Positions 11,536 to 22,273 of a DNA stretch of 64,000 nucleotides are shown piece after piece. Origin of the DNA: Coniella vitis (taxonomy: Eukaryota; Ascomycota; Sordariomycetes; Diaporthales; Schizoparmaceae). A model generated the notes under the pieces. It did no database searches. It saw only the letters and a program-made list of their open reading frames with translations, and was not told the DNA's origin. The stretch covers positions 62,001 through 126,000 of the forward strand of contig WUJK01000005.1 of the NCBI GenBank assembly GCA_011317545.1. Reading direction: 5' to 3'. The position numbers and the translations under genes are program-made. The number at the start of each line of letters is the position of its first letter. The stretch's first letter is position 1.

Positions 11536-13425
11536 ATGGATACCTTTGGCTCTCTCAAGCGTCGCACCACCGACCTCGTCAGCAACATCAACCTGCCCGC
11601 CGAGCTGCCCAAAGTCTCCAAGCCCAGCCTGCCCCGCGTCAACCTGCCCTCGCTCGCCGGCCTCTCCTCCCACCTGCCCCAGCTGCCTGTCTGGTCGCAA
11701 TCCTCGCAGGATCGCAGCGGCAGACCATCCTCGAACCCAGCGCTCAAGGCCACCTGGGAGCGCATCGACCTCCCACCCCTCGCCCGCTCCTCCCACTCCA
11801 TCAACATCGTCTCGGGCAGCGCCTACGTCTTTGGTGGTGAGATTGAGCCTCGCAACCCCGTCGACAACGACACCCACGTCATTGTCCTGCCCTACAGCTC
11901 TGCCGGCGCCGACTACTACACCGTCAAGGCCAAGCCCGCCCCGCGGCCCAACATCCCCACGGTCATCGAGCATGCTGCTTCAGACAACGGCGACGATGCT
12001 GCAGCCAACAAAGACAAGGACCTGTCAGACGTCTCCCTCTCGGAGTCGGCTGCCACCCAGCCATCCTCATCCAAGAGCGACACACCCGAGCTAGGCGATG
12101 TGCCATGTGCCCGTGTGGGCCACGCCACCGCCGTCATCGGCACCCGCATCTTCCTCTTTGGCGGCCGCGGCGGACCCGACATGGCGCCTCTGGAAGAGCA
12201 AGGCCGTGTTTGGGTCTTTGACACCAAAACACACCTGTGGACATACCTCGACCCTGATGTTCCTGCCACCGACGACTCACCCGCATACGCAGACAGCCGC
12301 CGGTTCTTCCCAGCTGCCCGCAGCTACCACGCAGCCGCCGCCGTCGACCTCCCACGCGACTTTGGCACGGGCGGGAGCCCAGGCAACCCGCCTGCGCCTT
12401 CTGCCGCTGCCTCTTCCAATGTCCCAGTCGGCCCCGGAGGCCGAGGCTTGAAGCGCACAACAACTTGGACAGAGTGGGCCCAAGGCGATTCGGACATTGT
12501 CGGCACCCCGCAGCGTCCCATTGTCGGTAACGTTGCCGACAACAGCCGTGATGAAGACGAAGATGGTTACGGTACCTTCCTCATCCACGGCGGCTGCTTT
12601 GCCGAGGGTCGGGCTAATGATACCTGGGCCTTTGACGTGCGCACGCGTGTATGGCAGGAGCTGCCTTCTGCCCCTGGCCAGCCCCGCGGTGGAACCAACA
12701 TTGCCGTAGCTGGAGGCCGACTGTGGCGGTTTGGCGGATTCAATGGCGAGAGCGAGGAGGGCGGACAATTGGACTACCTCGAGTTCGGCGTTGACGAGTC
12801 CCACCATGAGATCATTCTTCGCGCCAAGGATGGCTGGAAGAGCATCCCCGAGCCAGCCCTCGTTGGTGATGCAGAAAGCGAATCCGCAACAGAACCCACC
12901 TGGCCCGGCCACCGCAGCGTAGCAGGCTTCCAAACCGTCACCATTGGCGGTCTCCAAGGCAGGCAATACCTCCTCCTCGCGCTCGGCGAGCGTGACCCCA
13001 GCGACAACGGCCACGAAGCAGCCGGCAAATTCTGGTCTGACGTGTGGGCGTACGAGTTGCCGCGCGCTGGGTTCAGTGCCACGTCAGCTGCGGACCACGT
13101 ACGAGGTCTTGTTGGCGGGCTGGATGCCTTCTTTGGCCGTGGGCGGAGCGCAAGCCAGAGCCAGAACGAGGCATCCTCTTCCGCTACTACTACTGCTGCT
13201 GCTGCTGCTGTAGAAGGAAAGTGGTTCCGTGTCGAGACGGACGCGTACGATGATGAGGATGAGCTTGCAGCGCAGGGGCCCGGACCGAGGGGCTGGTTTG
13301 CCAGTACGCACATGGGGGAGTTGGATGAGCGTGGGATGGTGATATGGGGTGGTATTGACGGCTCGAATGCTCGGCTGGGAGACGGTTGGATCTTGCGCAT
13401 CGGTGGGGAGAAAAGGGAGGCCTAA
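11536..13425 (+). CDS. Kelch-repeat protein (cytosolic beta-propeller)
   Basis: A single exon of 629 residues with a good CCACCATGG start context. The first 60 residues carry a Pro-spaced NLP/LPxV repeat-like segment. From residue 71 there are kelch units. Each has a hydrophobic strand ending in GG (SAYVFGGE, IFLFGGRGG, FLIHGGCF, RLWRFGGFNG, MVIWGGIDG), with the usual Trp/Tyr partner further on (VWVFDTKTHLWTYL, TWAFDVRTRVWQELP). About six blades are visible, separated by disordered Ser/Asp/Ala-rich inserts, one containing a (GCT)n-encoded Ala run near 13195-13210. There is no signal peptide, BTB or F-box domain. Kelch propellers are protein-interaction scaffolds; the partner cannot be told from sequence. 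The gene has no obvious functional link with its neighbours. Confidence 0.88.
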   Translation: MDTFGSLKRRTTDLVSNINLPAELPKVSKPSLPRVNLPSLAGLSSHLPQLPVWSQSSQDRSGRPSSNPALKATWERIDLPPLARSSHSINIVSGSAYVFGGEIEPRNPVDNDTHVIVLPYSSAGADYYTVKAKPAPRPNIPTVIEHAASDNGDDAAANKDKDLSDVSLSESAATQPSSSKSDTPELGDVPCARVGHATAVIGTRIFLFGGRGGPDMAPLEEQGRVWVFDTKTHLWTYLDPDVPATDDSPAYADSRRFFPAARSYHAAAAVDLPRDFGTGGSPGNPPAPSAAASSNVPVGPGGRGLKRTTTWTEWAQGDSDIVGTPQRPIVGNVADNSRDEDEDGYGTFLIHGGCFAEGRANDTWAFDVRTRVWQELPSAPGQPRGGTNIAVAGGRLWRFGGFNGESEEGGQLDYLEFGVDESHHEIILRAKDGWKSIPEPALVGDAESESATEPTWPGHRSVAGFQTVTIGGLQGRQYLLLALGERDPSDNGHEAAGKFWSDVWAYELPRAGFSATSAADHVRGLVGGLDAFFGRGRSASQSQNEASSSATTTAAAAAVEGKWFRVETDAYDDEDELAAQGPGPRGWFASTHMGELDERGMVIWGGIDGSNARLGDGWILRIGGEKREA

Positions 13426-14189
13426 AGATAACTGGTTCATGCGAGAAGTAGCGTCAGAGGATGGTGAGCATTTTATCTGTGATTGATTGATTGATGTTTT
13501 GTTTATTTATACGGTGGCGTTCTTGGGACATGGGCTGTTTAGGTATAAATCTTAACATTTGGGGGTTTCCCAACTTGACTGCATGCTATTCTTCTTTTTT
13601 TTTAAGGGGGGTTTGATCAGTGATGATGTGATTGTGTAATTGTGTGATTTCTCTGTTACATCTAGTTCGACTTTTTATTCCTCTTCCAGCACATCATCTT
13701 GCTGTTCAAGAAAATGTACCCATGGCTTCACACCTGGATAAATCAGAGTCACCTATCTGATAGCTTTCTTTTGTACGTATCGTCATCCGGGTTTCCAATC
13801 GCAATACACCAACTCCGGTTCATCTTCACACGGTCCAAGACAAAATGATGAAATAAAGGCTCGAGTTCCATTGCGACCACGCCGGCTTTTGGTACTCATG
13901 ATCTCGGAAATCGACCCGTTGCAGAATTATCCGAAAATTTCATTTCTACTTCGTATTTACAGCCGGCGCACGAACCCATCCACTTGATTCTCCATGTACG
14001 CGCGCGTTTTCTTGCTTCTTTTCGTTGCTGAACGTTTCCAGAGCTAGCTCACTTGATGCCGCACGCGCCCCGTCATCCACCAATCTACTTTGAAAACTCT
14101 CTATTGCCCAGTACTCCTTGACCACCCATCAAGTTCCTCTCCACAAAAGCCACATTCACGCACTCATCACACAGCCCCCAACATCCCCT
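13426..14189. other. Convergent intergenic region
   Basis: The 3' flanks of the kelch gene (+) and the complex I gene (-) meet here. It has T-runs, short ATTG direct repeats near 13482-13494 and mixed AT-rich DNA, with no reading frame of interest. Confidence 0.6.
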
Positions 14190-15386
14190 TTACAGATCCG
14201 ACCTCGTCGTCTCGATGCCCCATGGCTCACTCAACAGGTTCGTCTGGCCCTGGCTGTTCTCACACGTCTGGCGGCCGCTCAGCGGGCCCGGCGTAGGCGC
14301 CTTGGACACATCGTTCACGGATTCTTTGAGGGCCGTGAGCAAGGACTTTGTCGTTTCGGGCGTGAGGTCTTCGTAGTAGTCGTCGTTGATTTGCACCATG
14401 GGGGCATTGACACAGGCGCCCAGGCACTCGACTTCGATGAAGGTGAAGAGGCCGTCGGGCGTGGTCTCGCCGGCCTTGATGCCCAGGTGGGATTGGATGG
14501 TCTGGACAATGACGTCGGAGCCGCAGCCGCCGAGCTGGCAGGGGGTCTATTGATTGTGGTGGTCAGTATGATTTCTTTTTTCGGATGTATGTTTTGCTGC
14601 TCGTTTGTCTGCTCGTTTATTTGGCTTGGGGGTATTTCGCCACGCCACGCCACGCCACGCCAATAGACAACCCAATAAAAAAACAAGGGACAAAAAGAGA
14701 AGGATAGAGGAAAACAAAACTTACGGTAGTACAAGCCTGCACAAAGAACTTGCCCACTGGCGTGCGGTTATACATGGTATAGAAGCTGGCGACCTCGTAC
14801 ACGCGCATAGGAGGCATCTCGAGCAGACGGGCGACTTCGTTCATGACGCTAATGCTGGTGAAGCCGTGCTGGCGCTGGCCGAGGTCGAGGATGGGCATGA
14901 CGGCGGCCTTCTTGTACTGCGGCGGGTACCGCTTGAGGATCTCGGCAATGACGGCTTCGTTGGCGGGAGTGAATTTGAAGGGGATGTCGGGGTTGTTGTC
15001 GGGGGTGTTGCGGTGCTGTTGTTTGCGGGAAGCAAGGGTTGAAAGGTCAGCTTGTTGTTCTGTCTCTCTGTGCGTCTCGATGTATTGACTTTGGAGGGCT
15101 GTTTGAGCGCGGAGAGAGGCAAGGAGGAGAGGAGAGAAGAGGGCATTGTTATCGCGATATCTAGGTGGCTTGCTTCCCACGGCAGACAGCCTACCACTCA
15201 ACAACGGGACAAGGTCCTACGTACAACATTGAGCGTGTCACTCCGTCTTGATACTGTCGCCGAAAGCGCGCGGATCTGGGATTGGCGGGCAGCAGCAGCA
15301 GCGAGGCTGACGCTGGGTGCAGTAGCAGGCTTGGAGCAGCAGAGGGCAGCCGCTCGGAATGCCATCGGGGCGATCTTGCTGGCCAT
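14190..15386 (-). CDS. nuo-24: NADH:ubiquinone oxidoreductase 24-kDa subunit (complex I, NDUFV2/NuoE)
   Basis: Three exons on the minus strand, 15386-15225, 15015-14725 and 14546-14190, give 269 residues. An Ala/Arg/Ser-rich mitochondrial presequence ends near SRRSDTLNV; after intron 1 the mature part opens HRNTPDNNPDIPFKFTP. Diagnostic blocks are ILKRYPPQYKKAAVMP, LDLGQRQHGFTSISVMNEVA, YEVASFYTMYNRTPVGKFF and the thioredoxin-like [2Fe-2S] domain. The N1a cluster ligands are the expected four cysteines: Cys149, Cys154, Cys192 and Cys196 (ACTTTPC and ECLGAC). The protein is part of the electron-input module with the FMN subunit on the matrix side. Intron 2 holds a run of CCACG units. A CCAAT palindrome lies about 325 bases upstream. 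Confidence 0.95.
14639..14662. repeat. (CCACG)n tandem repeat inside intron 2 of the complex I gene
   Basis: Nearly five head-to-tail CCACG units lie within the 178-nt intron between the second and third exons of the 24-kDa subunit gene. Confidence 0.8.
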
Positions 15387-18300
15387 TTTTGCGATTCTTG
15401 GTCTTATTGGGGGGGGTTGGTCTTCCCTCTTTTGTTGCTGCTCCGTCTATCCCTTTGTAGCCCGTTTCAATTGGTTCCGCTCACTAGAGAACAGATATTG
15501 CGGTTGTGTCGTCGGTATCAGGCGTCGTGGGTAGGGCGTTGGGCAGGCGTGTTGTTGTCGTCGTCGACGAGGATTGGGACGGAGCGGAGCAAAGCAAAGC
15601 TGCCTTTGGTGCAAACCCCAAAGAATCAACGATGCGGTCGGTCGTCCGCTGCTTTGCTCTGCGGAGGACCCGCTTATTTTGTCAGTGGCCCGGTCATCAG
15701 CCTGATGCTGATTGGCCAATGAGTGGGGGCAGACCGGGTGGAGCTGGGGTTGCTGAGTCAGCCTAAATGAGGTTGCTATGTACCTAGGTAGCTCGTGAAG
15801 TGGTGCCGGCCACGACACTGCGATTACCAAGGCGATGAGAGTAAGTGAGTGCGCACTGTTTTGCATCCACATCCCACTACATTGCTGTATTGCATGGTGG
15901 ATTATGGATAGATAGGCTCACAAGCCTCTAAGCGAGACAGCATCTCTGACAACTCTTTGAACCGTGCTAGAAAGTAGACATTGGGATAAAGTCACTGTTG
16001 ATTGAGACTGATGGCAATATTGGTCTGCAATCATACTGTCGCACTCTAAGTCCCAAGGACATCACCACCATCACGAAAGAAAAGAAATAAGCCATCAGTA
16101 TCACTGCGGTAGGAGCCGAGCAGCTACACGAGGACTTCGATAAATGACACTGTTCACGCACGTGGCGAGCGGAATGACCACTCCTGGCTACAATCGAGCA
16201 GCCCCGGAACTCTCCCTCTCCCTGATATGGGTGTCTGGTTCCAGTTCGATTCCATGTCATTTGATTGGCTGTGGCTGATTGTAACAAGCAGGATACCTTA
16301 TATGGTAATATTCCTCATTTGAAAGATCAATGCCTTGGGTACATGAAAAAAGCTGCGAATGACAAGAAGGGGGCGTCCCATAGCGGATGACGGTGCAACC
16401 TGAATCAGACGATAAAACTCACCTTGGTTACTATGTAATAAGCAGTCTAGGGAGGCAATCGCTTGGAATGAGCACAGAAAATTGCCCTTGACGGCTTTGA
16501 CCTTTGCGCACCCTCCCACGATCGCCAAGTTCTGGAGACTAAAGTCCAAATACTCAAAACCAATCATAATGGTTCACTTGTCGCGGTTCCTCGCAACGAC
16601 ACTCGTCCATCAATCCCACATCCATATTTCCAAGTTCACGACTTTCCCATCTATTAGATCACCTCTCTCTCTCTCAGCATGATCTCCTTCGCTACGATGA
16701 AAACCTATCCTTGGCGTACGCAATCCATCCCTCATCTGCAACTACCGAGAGCGCAGACGGTGCCCGTCGTTGAAGTCGTTCAGGATGAATGGGGACTATA
16801 CCGCTACGGATGCCGGCTCAAGGATCTACTTATTATTTACAGCTTCAATGATCAGCTTGAAAATCGCAGAGGGAAAAGGACGTATTCTCTGCCTCGGTCC
16901 GGCTGAAAGGTGACGTGTGGAAGTGGTTGAGCTGAATGAGATAATGAGTAAGGCGGCAAGGGGTGAAGAAGACGCGCGGGTATTGATTTCTGTTGGCGCA
17001 AGTTGGGTTGCGGGCTCAGGCTACTTTTCTTTTTCTTTTGTGTGCTCTTGCGTTGTCTCTATTATCTATTCTCGATCCGAGACCTATGGAAGGAACCGCA
17101 GTTTGTTGGTTCGGGGGCTTAGGCGGGAAGTACTTTGTATCATGGTATGAGGCTCTGCGGTAAGGCGCATACATATGAAGGGGGCTTTATGCAAGTGCGC
17201 AGACGAACCTGACTGGGCATGTTTCATGCCAAGCATGTGAAGAAGGATGGAAGCACACCCTTCTACACACGCTTGACACGCAAGTAAGAAGCATATGATT
17301 CGAGAGAATCGCGGTGCACAAATGGTTTGCAGTCTTGCTGGTGGCCCGTCCCACAGGTTGAATCGTAGATCGCGTCCTGGGCATTCTTTAATCCCTCCCG
17401 TTACTATGTCTCCCCATATGCGAATGGTCTGTCTTTACCACTGGATGGAGTTCAGCCCAGCCGAGCCGAGGCTTTTAACCGATTGCCATCATCTTTTTGT
17501 GAGCAGGGTTGGAGGCTTAGGGTGGAAAATGTCCGGCGGAAGAGCGAGCACTGAGCAAATGCCTTGAGGCAAGAAGGATGCCGTGTAGATCCGAGCGCAA
17601 TCCTGCAGGAGGCCATTCTCACATAGTACATCAATTATATACATACATGCCATAGTGCATGGTAGTTTTCCAGCGGTGTGGGGCCCGGATGCGGTGCATC
17701 GCAAACGTCATCGGGCGCGGACAAAAAGTCTGGGGGTTGTGAATTGTACTCTGTGTGATGTGCGGGAGCGTGAGTAAGGCTTGAGGATCGAGTACATACA
17801 TAGTAGTACCGTTACTGCCGGAGCACTATGCATGTGCTATGTAGAGTGAGGCCTTTTGGTGCAAGGTCTTTTTCTTTTTATCTCTTTTTCCTTTTTCTTG
17901 CTTTCCTTCCCTTCCGCCGCATCGCCCCCCCCCGGGCCGAGCATGAGCTTTTTCCACGAGGCTCATCAGTCCAAGTGGCTCGTTGTCCATCTGGCCCATC
18001 AAAGCGCCCGGCAGATCCGCTGAGCGTTCCGCGCACTAAGGTCGGGTTATTGTTCCGCTTTTCCTTTGCCTGGTCTGGTTCGGAGCTCTCGGAAGCTGGG
18101 AATAGGAATCTCGCTGCGGCGGCGGCGGCGGCGACGACAACATCGTCATCATCATCGTCATCATCATCGGTCATGAACTCTAGTAATGTGAGCAAGAAGA
18201 ACCACTTTCTGGACCACTTCATCTCGGTCCAGGCCAGGCAAAGATGGGGCCGGAATAGCTTCGCTTGTGATGAGACGGGGAACCTGTTGAACACGGTTCC

Positions 18301-21151
18301 GGGCAGTAGAGCAAGCAAGCTAAAGGGCGAACGCAGTACTATGCAGCATGCAGAGTCAGTGACAACCCTGGAACGCCAAAAAGCCAATTGCACGTATCTT
18401 GTTCATCAAGCAATCAACCATTAACCAGCCGATAGCGAACCCCAGCCTGTCTGGGTTGGCCTTGGTGGTGGATGGTCTGAATCCATGATAGGTGGGGCGC
18501 CTCAAGGAACGTCAAGTTGCATGGCTCGACAGCTCTCATCGATCAGGCCAGAGGAAAAGTTGCCGATAGCGGGCCAATTACAGCGGCCGCTACTGGCTAC
18601 ACGGAGGAGTGTGCTGACTGGAAAGCCCCGGGGGATGGCACAGTCAGTGCATGCAGGGCCTGCAAGGTCCCATTCTGCACAGGCAGACAGGCAAGACAAG
18701 CCATAGCGGGCTACATAGTACAGCAAGGGTGCTATCAGCGGTACGTACATAGTATACATAGTAAGGTACTGTGGCCCGGGAGGAAACCAACAGAATGCGG
18801 TCATGGTTCGCCATCGCTGTGGAAACGAATCGCTGCCCGCTCCAGGGGTGCCTGGTCTCTGGCCAAGGCACACTCGTCATGTTTTTATCGGTCGTAGTAC
18901 AATTTGTTTTTATCTTTTTCGTCTATTTCTTCTTTCTCTTCCATTGTTCGTCTTGTTCGTACTTCACATGACTTCCGCAGTAGCGCGGTAATCTCAGCAC
19001 TATGTATATCTAGAAACTGTGCCGTACCCCTGTAAGTGGGCTGCTCTTCAAGGGTACATAGTAGCAGTGCACCGTCAGAGCTCATCTGCTGTCAGAAGGC
19101 CAGTGATTCGAGTCAGTGGCCGCCGCTGCATCAAAGTACCTAGGGACTTCTACAGAGTAACTCCACTGGCCAAGCCCTAGGACAGACTGTGCATGAGCCC
19201 ACCCGCGTGGCGCTGGAATGGCAGTTAAGCTGTCAGTCACCACAGTATGAATGAAGTCGCTATAACTTTGGCAACGGGGTTCTTCTTGCAACAAAACAAT
19301 CATTTACCCACGGCATGTCAACTGCTCGATGGCTTTGAATGCTCGATCCGGCACCCGGCCTGCAGCTCACAGTCATGTCAACAATGCTGGATGCGGATTC
19401 GCACCCTCGCGCCTTGCCTCGCCTGACGAAGGACGCAAAATTCGCGCAACTACATACATACATACTACCCAGGTATGTACATGCATAGCGTGATGGAATG
19501 CACCACTGCACCACACCACCAGGAATCCACGTACCCAAGTACCGTGCTAGCCACTATAGAGTGCAGCGTGACCTGCTTGACCATCCCACCCCCAAACAGC
19601 GGTCACTGACGACAGGCCAGCACAGACCATTGGAACATAACCTTGTGTGCAAGGTGGAGGTTGGTCGTCCTTATTCCCACCGACAAGCTTTTTCAGCACC
19701 CTCGCTAGCTCGGTCTGTTCGATTCCAAGACACACTGCAAGTGGCCTGGCAGCCGGGCAGGTACTTGTTCCAGCGAGTGGATGTCCCTGTCATGGCCTAA
19801 AAGCAAGTACTATGTAGTAAAAAGGTAGTGGGTCTCCACCACCTGCCGTTATCCCCTCGCCCTGCAAAGTAGCCTCCAAATCCTGCTACCCATCCAGGCC
19901 TGCCGGGCCCTGCAATTGCTAGCTCGGTACCTCTCACCCCCCGGCAGACCGCCCACTGCACTGCTCGTCACTGCCGATCCAACGGTAACCCATGTCACTT
20001 ACAGGCCCTCAACCTCACTGACGAACCCCACTGACACCACTGCCAGCCTTCCCGCTGATACTGCGTTGCTTGCTTGCTGCTGCTGCTGCTTCTGGCTTCG
20101 CTCACCGTGTGCCCATCCAGCCATCTCAGAGGGTATTTGTTTGCTTGGCCCCGGCCCTTGCCTTTTCCTCTCGACTCCGCGGCCTGCTCTTCTTTTTCCT
20201 TCCCCTTCTTCCTCTCTCGCCTTGCACTCGACAACTCACTCGACTGCGTGACAAGCAAGACAATTCTGCTTCTCGACGGATACACTTCTGACCATCTTGC
20301 CTCCAGCTCTCTTGTCAATTGTCGTGTGCTGTTCGCCGCCCGCAATATCGTCATACTAAATCCCCCCACCGCGAACTGTGCCGAAAGCCACAAAACAAAC
20401 AGACCTTCTGTCTGCGCCCGTTGTCGCGACCACTTTTTGAAATAGACCAAAAGGTACGATTCGAAATGTCGCAGGTTATGTGTGCTTGTTATACTGGCTG
20501 CCATCTTTCGTCCAATTCTTTTTCTCCATGTCTTTCAAGAGCGCAAGCACTTCGTTCGTCGCATCATCACCACCGTATGACAGCTCCTCAGCTGTTTTGT
20601 TTTACCTCTACTAATTAGAGCTCGCCCGGGCGTGGCTTGGGTGGATTCCACTCGGAAGCTCGGGCGGCTCCGCAAAGTGACGGCATGCCAAGCGAGCATC
20701 TCTAAAGTTACTATTACTATTCCATGGTGCAGGAACAGAAACATTCGTCAGCACATTGGAGCTCGCAGACGAGATCCGCAGACTAGAACCGACCGACAAC
20801 GAGAAGGAACTGCACTCTGGTGAAGGAGAGATACCACTATATGGATGCATTGCTGGATCTGGCCGGTTACACAGTACTGTTGATTTGACTCGGGTCGAGG
20901 TCAACGCGTCCGATCCAGCCACAGCTCCAACTGCGCATACCTATTCATGATTCGATTCCCAGCCAGTTTTGGGTTGCTTGCGAAACTGTACCGAGTCATT
21001 GCGATTGACAAATGTTGCTTGCCCAATTGATTTTGTTTTCTTTGCCAAACATGCACAATTCATCAACTGCACAGTTTCCAACAGCTGGCAACACTCTAAA
21101 AGCTGACAGTTTTCTCTTTCCATAGATCTCGGTCTCTTAATTCTCGCAAAA
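15387..21151. other. 5.8-kb stretch without a supported gene
   Basis: This holds the complex I promoter, then mixed sequence with C/T tracts, GTACATAGTA-type motifs (17792-17809, 18741-18769, 19054-19064, 19807-19819) and many short open frames on both strands with no motif or codon bias. The last kilobase (about 19900-20460) is strongly pyrimidine-rich and ends in AAAAG|GTACGA, like a spliced 5' leader of the small membrane-protein gene. An open stretch at 20733-20950 is discussed under findings. Confidence 0.5.
15711..15720. promoter_or_regulatory. Palindromic CCAAT box (ATTGGCCAAT)
   Basis: Two opposed CCAAT elements share a centre 325 bases upstream of the complex I 24-kDa start codon. 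CCAAT is the binding site of the Hap/CBC complex, which controls many respiratory genes in fungi. Assignment to this gene is positional inference. Confidence 0.4.
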
Positions 21152-21340
21152 ATGCCTGCCATTCAGTCTCTGGTCGCCCGTGAGGCTTACTCCACCATTG
21201 CCAAGCGCTCCAACTGGGCGTCACAAGAGGCTGGCGTTATTGTCGTCTTTTGCATCGTCTTCATTGTCGCCGTCGGTGTCATTGGTCTTTTCATTGGCCG
21301 CAAAATCTCAGCTGCCCGTGCGCGCAAGCAAAACGCATAA
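21152..21340 (+). CDS. Small single-pass membrane protein, 62 residues, function unknown
   Basis: A short uninterrupted frame with an A-rich start context (CAAAAATG), right after a plausible acceptor (TTTCCATAG at about 21119-21127) that would end a 5' UTR intron. The N-terminal 25 residues are polar, with the motif SNWASQEAG. One strongly hydrophobic helix follows (VIVVFCIVFIVAVGVIGLFIG), then a basic tail RKISAARARKQNA, predicting an N-out, C-in topology by the positive-inside rule. I recall similar small one-helix proteins with an SNWA(A/S)QE motif and an RKQNA-like end in other Pezizomycotina, but know of no assigned role. Third-position C bias supports coding. Confidence 0.7.
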   Translation: MPAIQSLVAREAYSTIAKRSNWASQEAGVIVVFCIVFIVAVGVIGLFIGRKISAARARKQNA

Positions 21341-22273
21341 ATATCAAAATTACGATGCTAAGCCAAGATGAGCTTCAAACAGCGCGTCTACGCCAACACA
21401 TTGCATTTGGTCCACAACACGACAATTGGAAACTCGGAAACTGTGACAATGCGGCTGCGGCTACAGCTGGTGGATGGCCGCCCTTTTCCCCTACCAGTCG
21501 GTCGTGGGGAGAGAGTGTGTGTGGCGTAATTGAACTTGGAATGACTCGTCTTTCCAATCGGATCGCATCATGTGATGTGGATGATGGGTACCGAAGAGGG
21601 GACGTTTGTAGGGAACGAGATGACTTGAAAGACCTTTTTATATGGCAGTAATGATTATTCTTTCCTCGCGAGGCAGCGAGGCAACAGGATGGACGACAAG
21701 GCTTTGGCACGGGGACAAGACGACGGGACGGAACAATGGTGATGATACTCTCAATGCCATGGAGTCTGGGGTTCCTGTGGCAATCTCGCACATAAATTTG
21801 AAATACGGGTATCTCTGCCCCTCGGGGTGGTTATCTGTCTTCATTTTTTATTTGACACTTGACCTTTTTTTTACCACTTTTTTTTCTCTTCTCTCGAATG
21901 AAGCAAGATACAGTCTAATTACAGTCGTTATGGCGCGCATAATCATGCAGTATCAATTGGTGAATGTGCTTTATGGTGATCTGCCATGTTGCTAGCGATG
22001 TTTTATAAACATGATCAAAGTCGGAAGGCCATGGTTAAAGTTTTTGACTTTCGGGATTAATTCTCGCATCGTCAGTCGTGATTCGGTAACCTCGTCAACG
22101 TTCAATTCATCAGAACCAAGCACGATACCGTAGACCTGCTTTATCCTAAATCTTCATGTCCATACCTTTCCTCCCTTCACACAAATCATTCATAAAACTG
22201 CCAGCCTCCCATTCAAACATTGCACCCCGTGCTCCCTTCTCACCAGCACTTGCAAATCGCCCAAACAAAATGT
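21341..22273. other. Convergent intergenic region
   Basis: The 3' flanks of the 62-residue protein gene and the dCMP deaminase gene. Mixed composition, a T-rich run near 21843-21890, no supported coding frame. Confidence 0.6.

Noticed and set aside
17828..18424. A 198-codon plus-strand frame with Phe-rich start and Ser/Ala runs.
   Set aside because: Built on homopolymer and (CAT/TCA)n repeats with no domain pattern and no matching splice context; likely non-coding.
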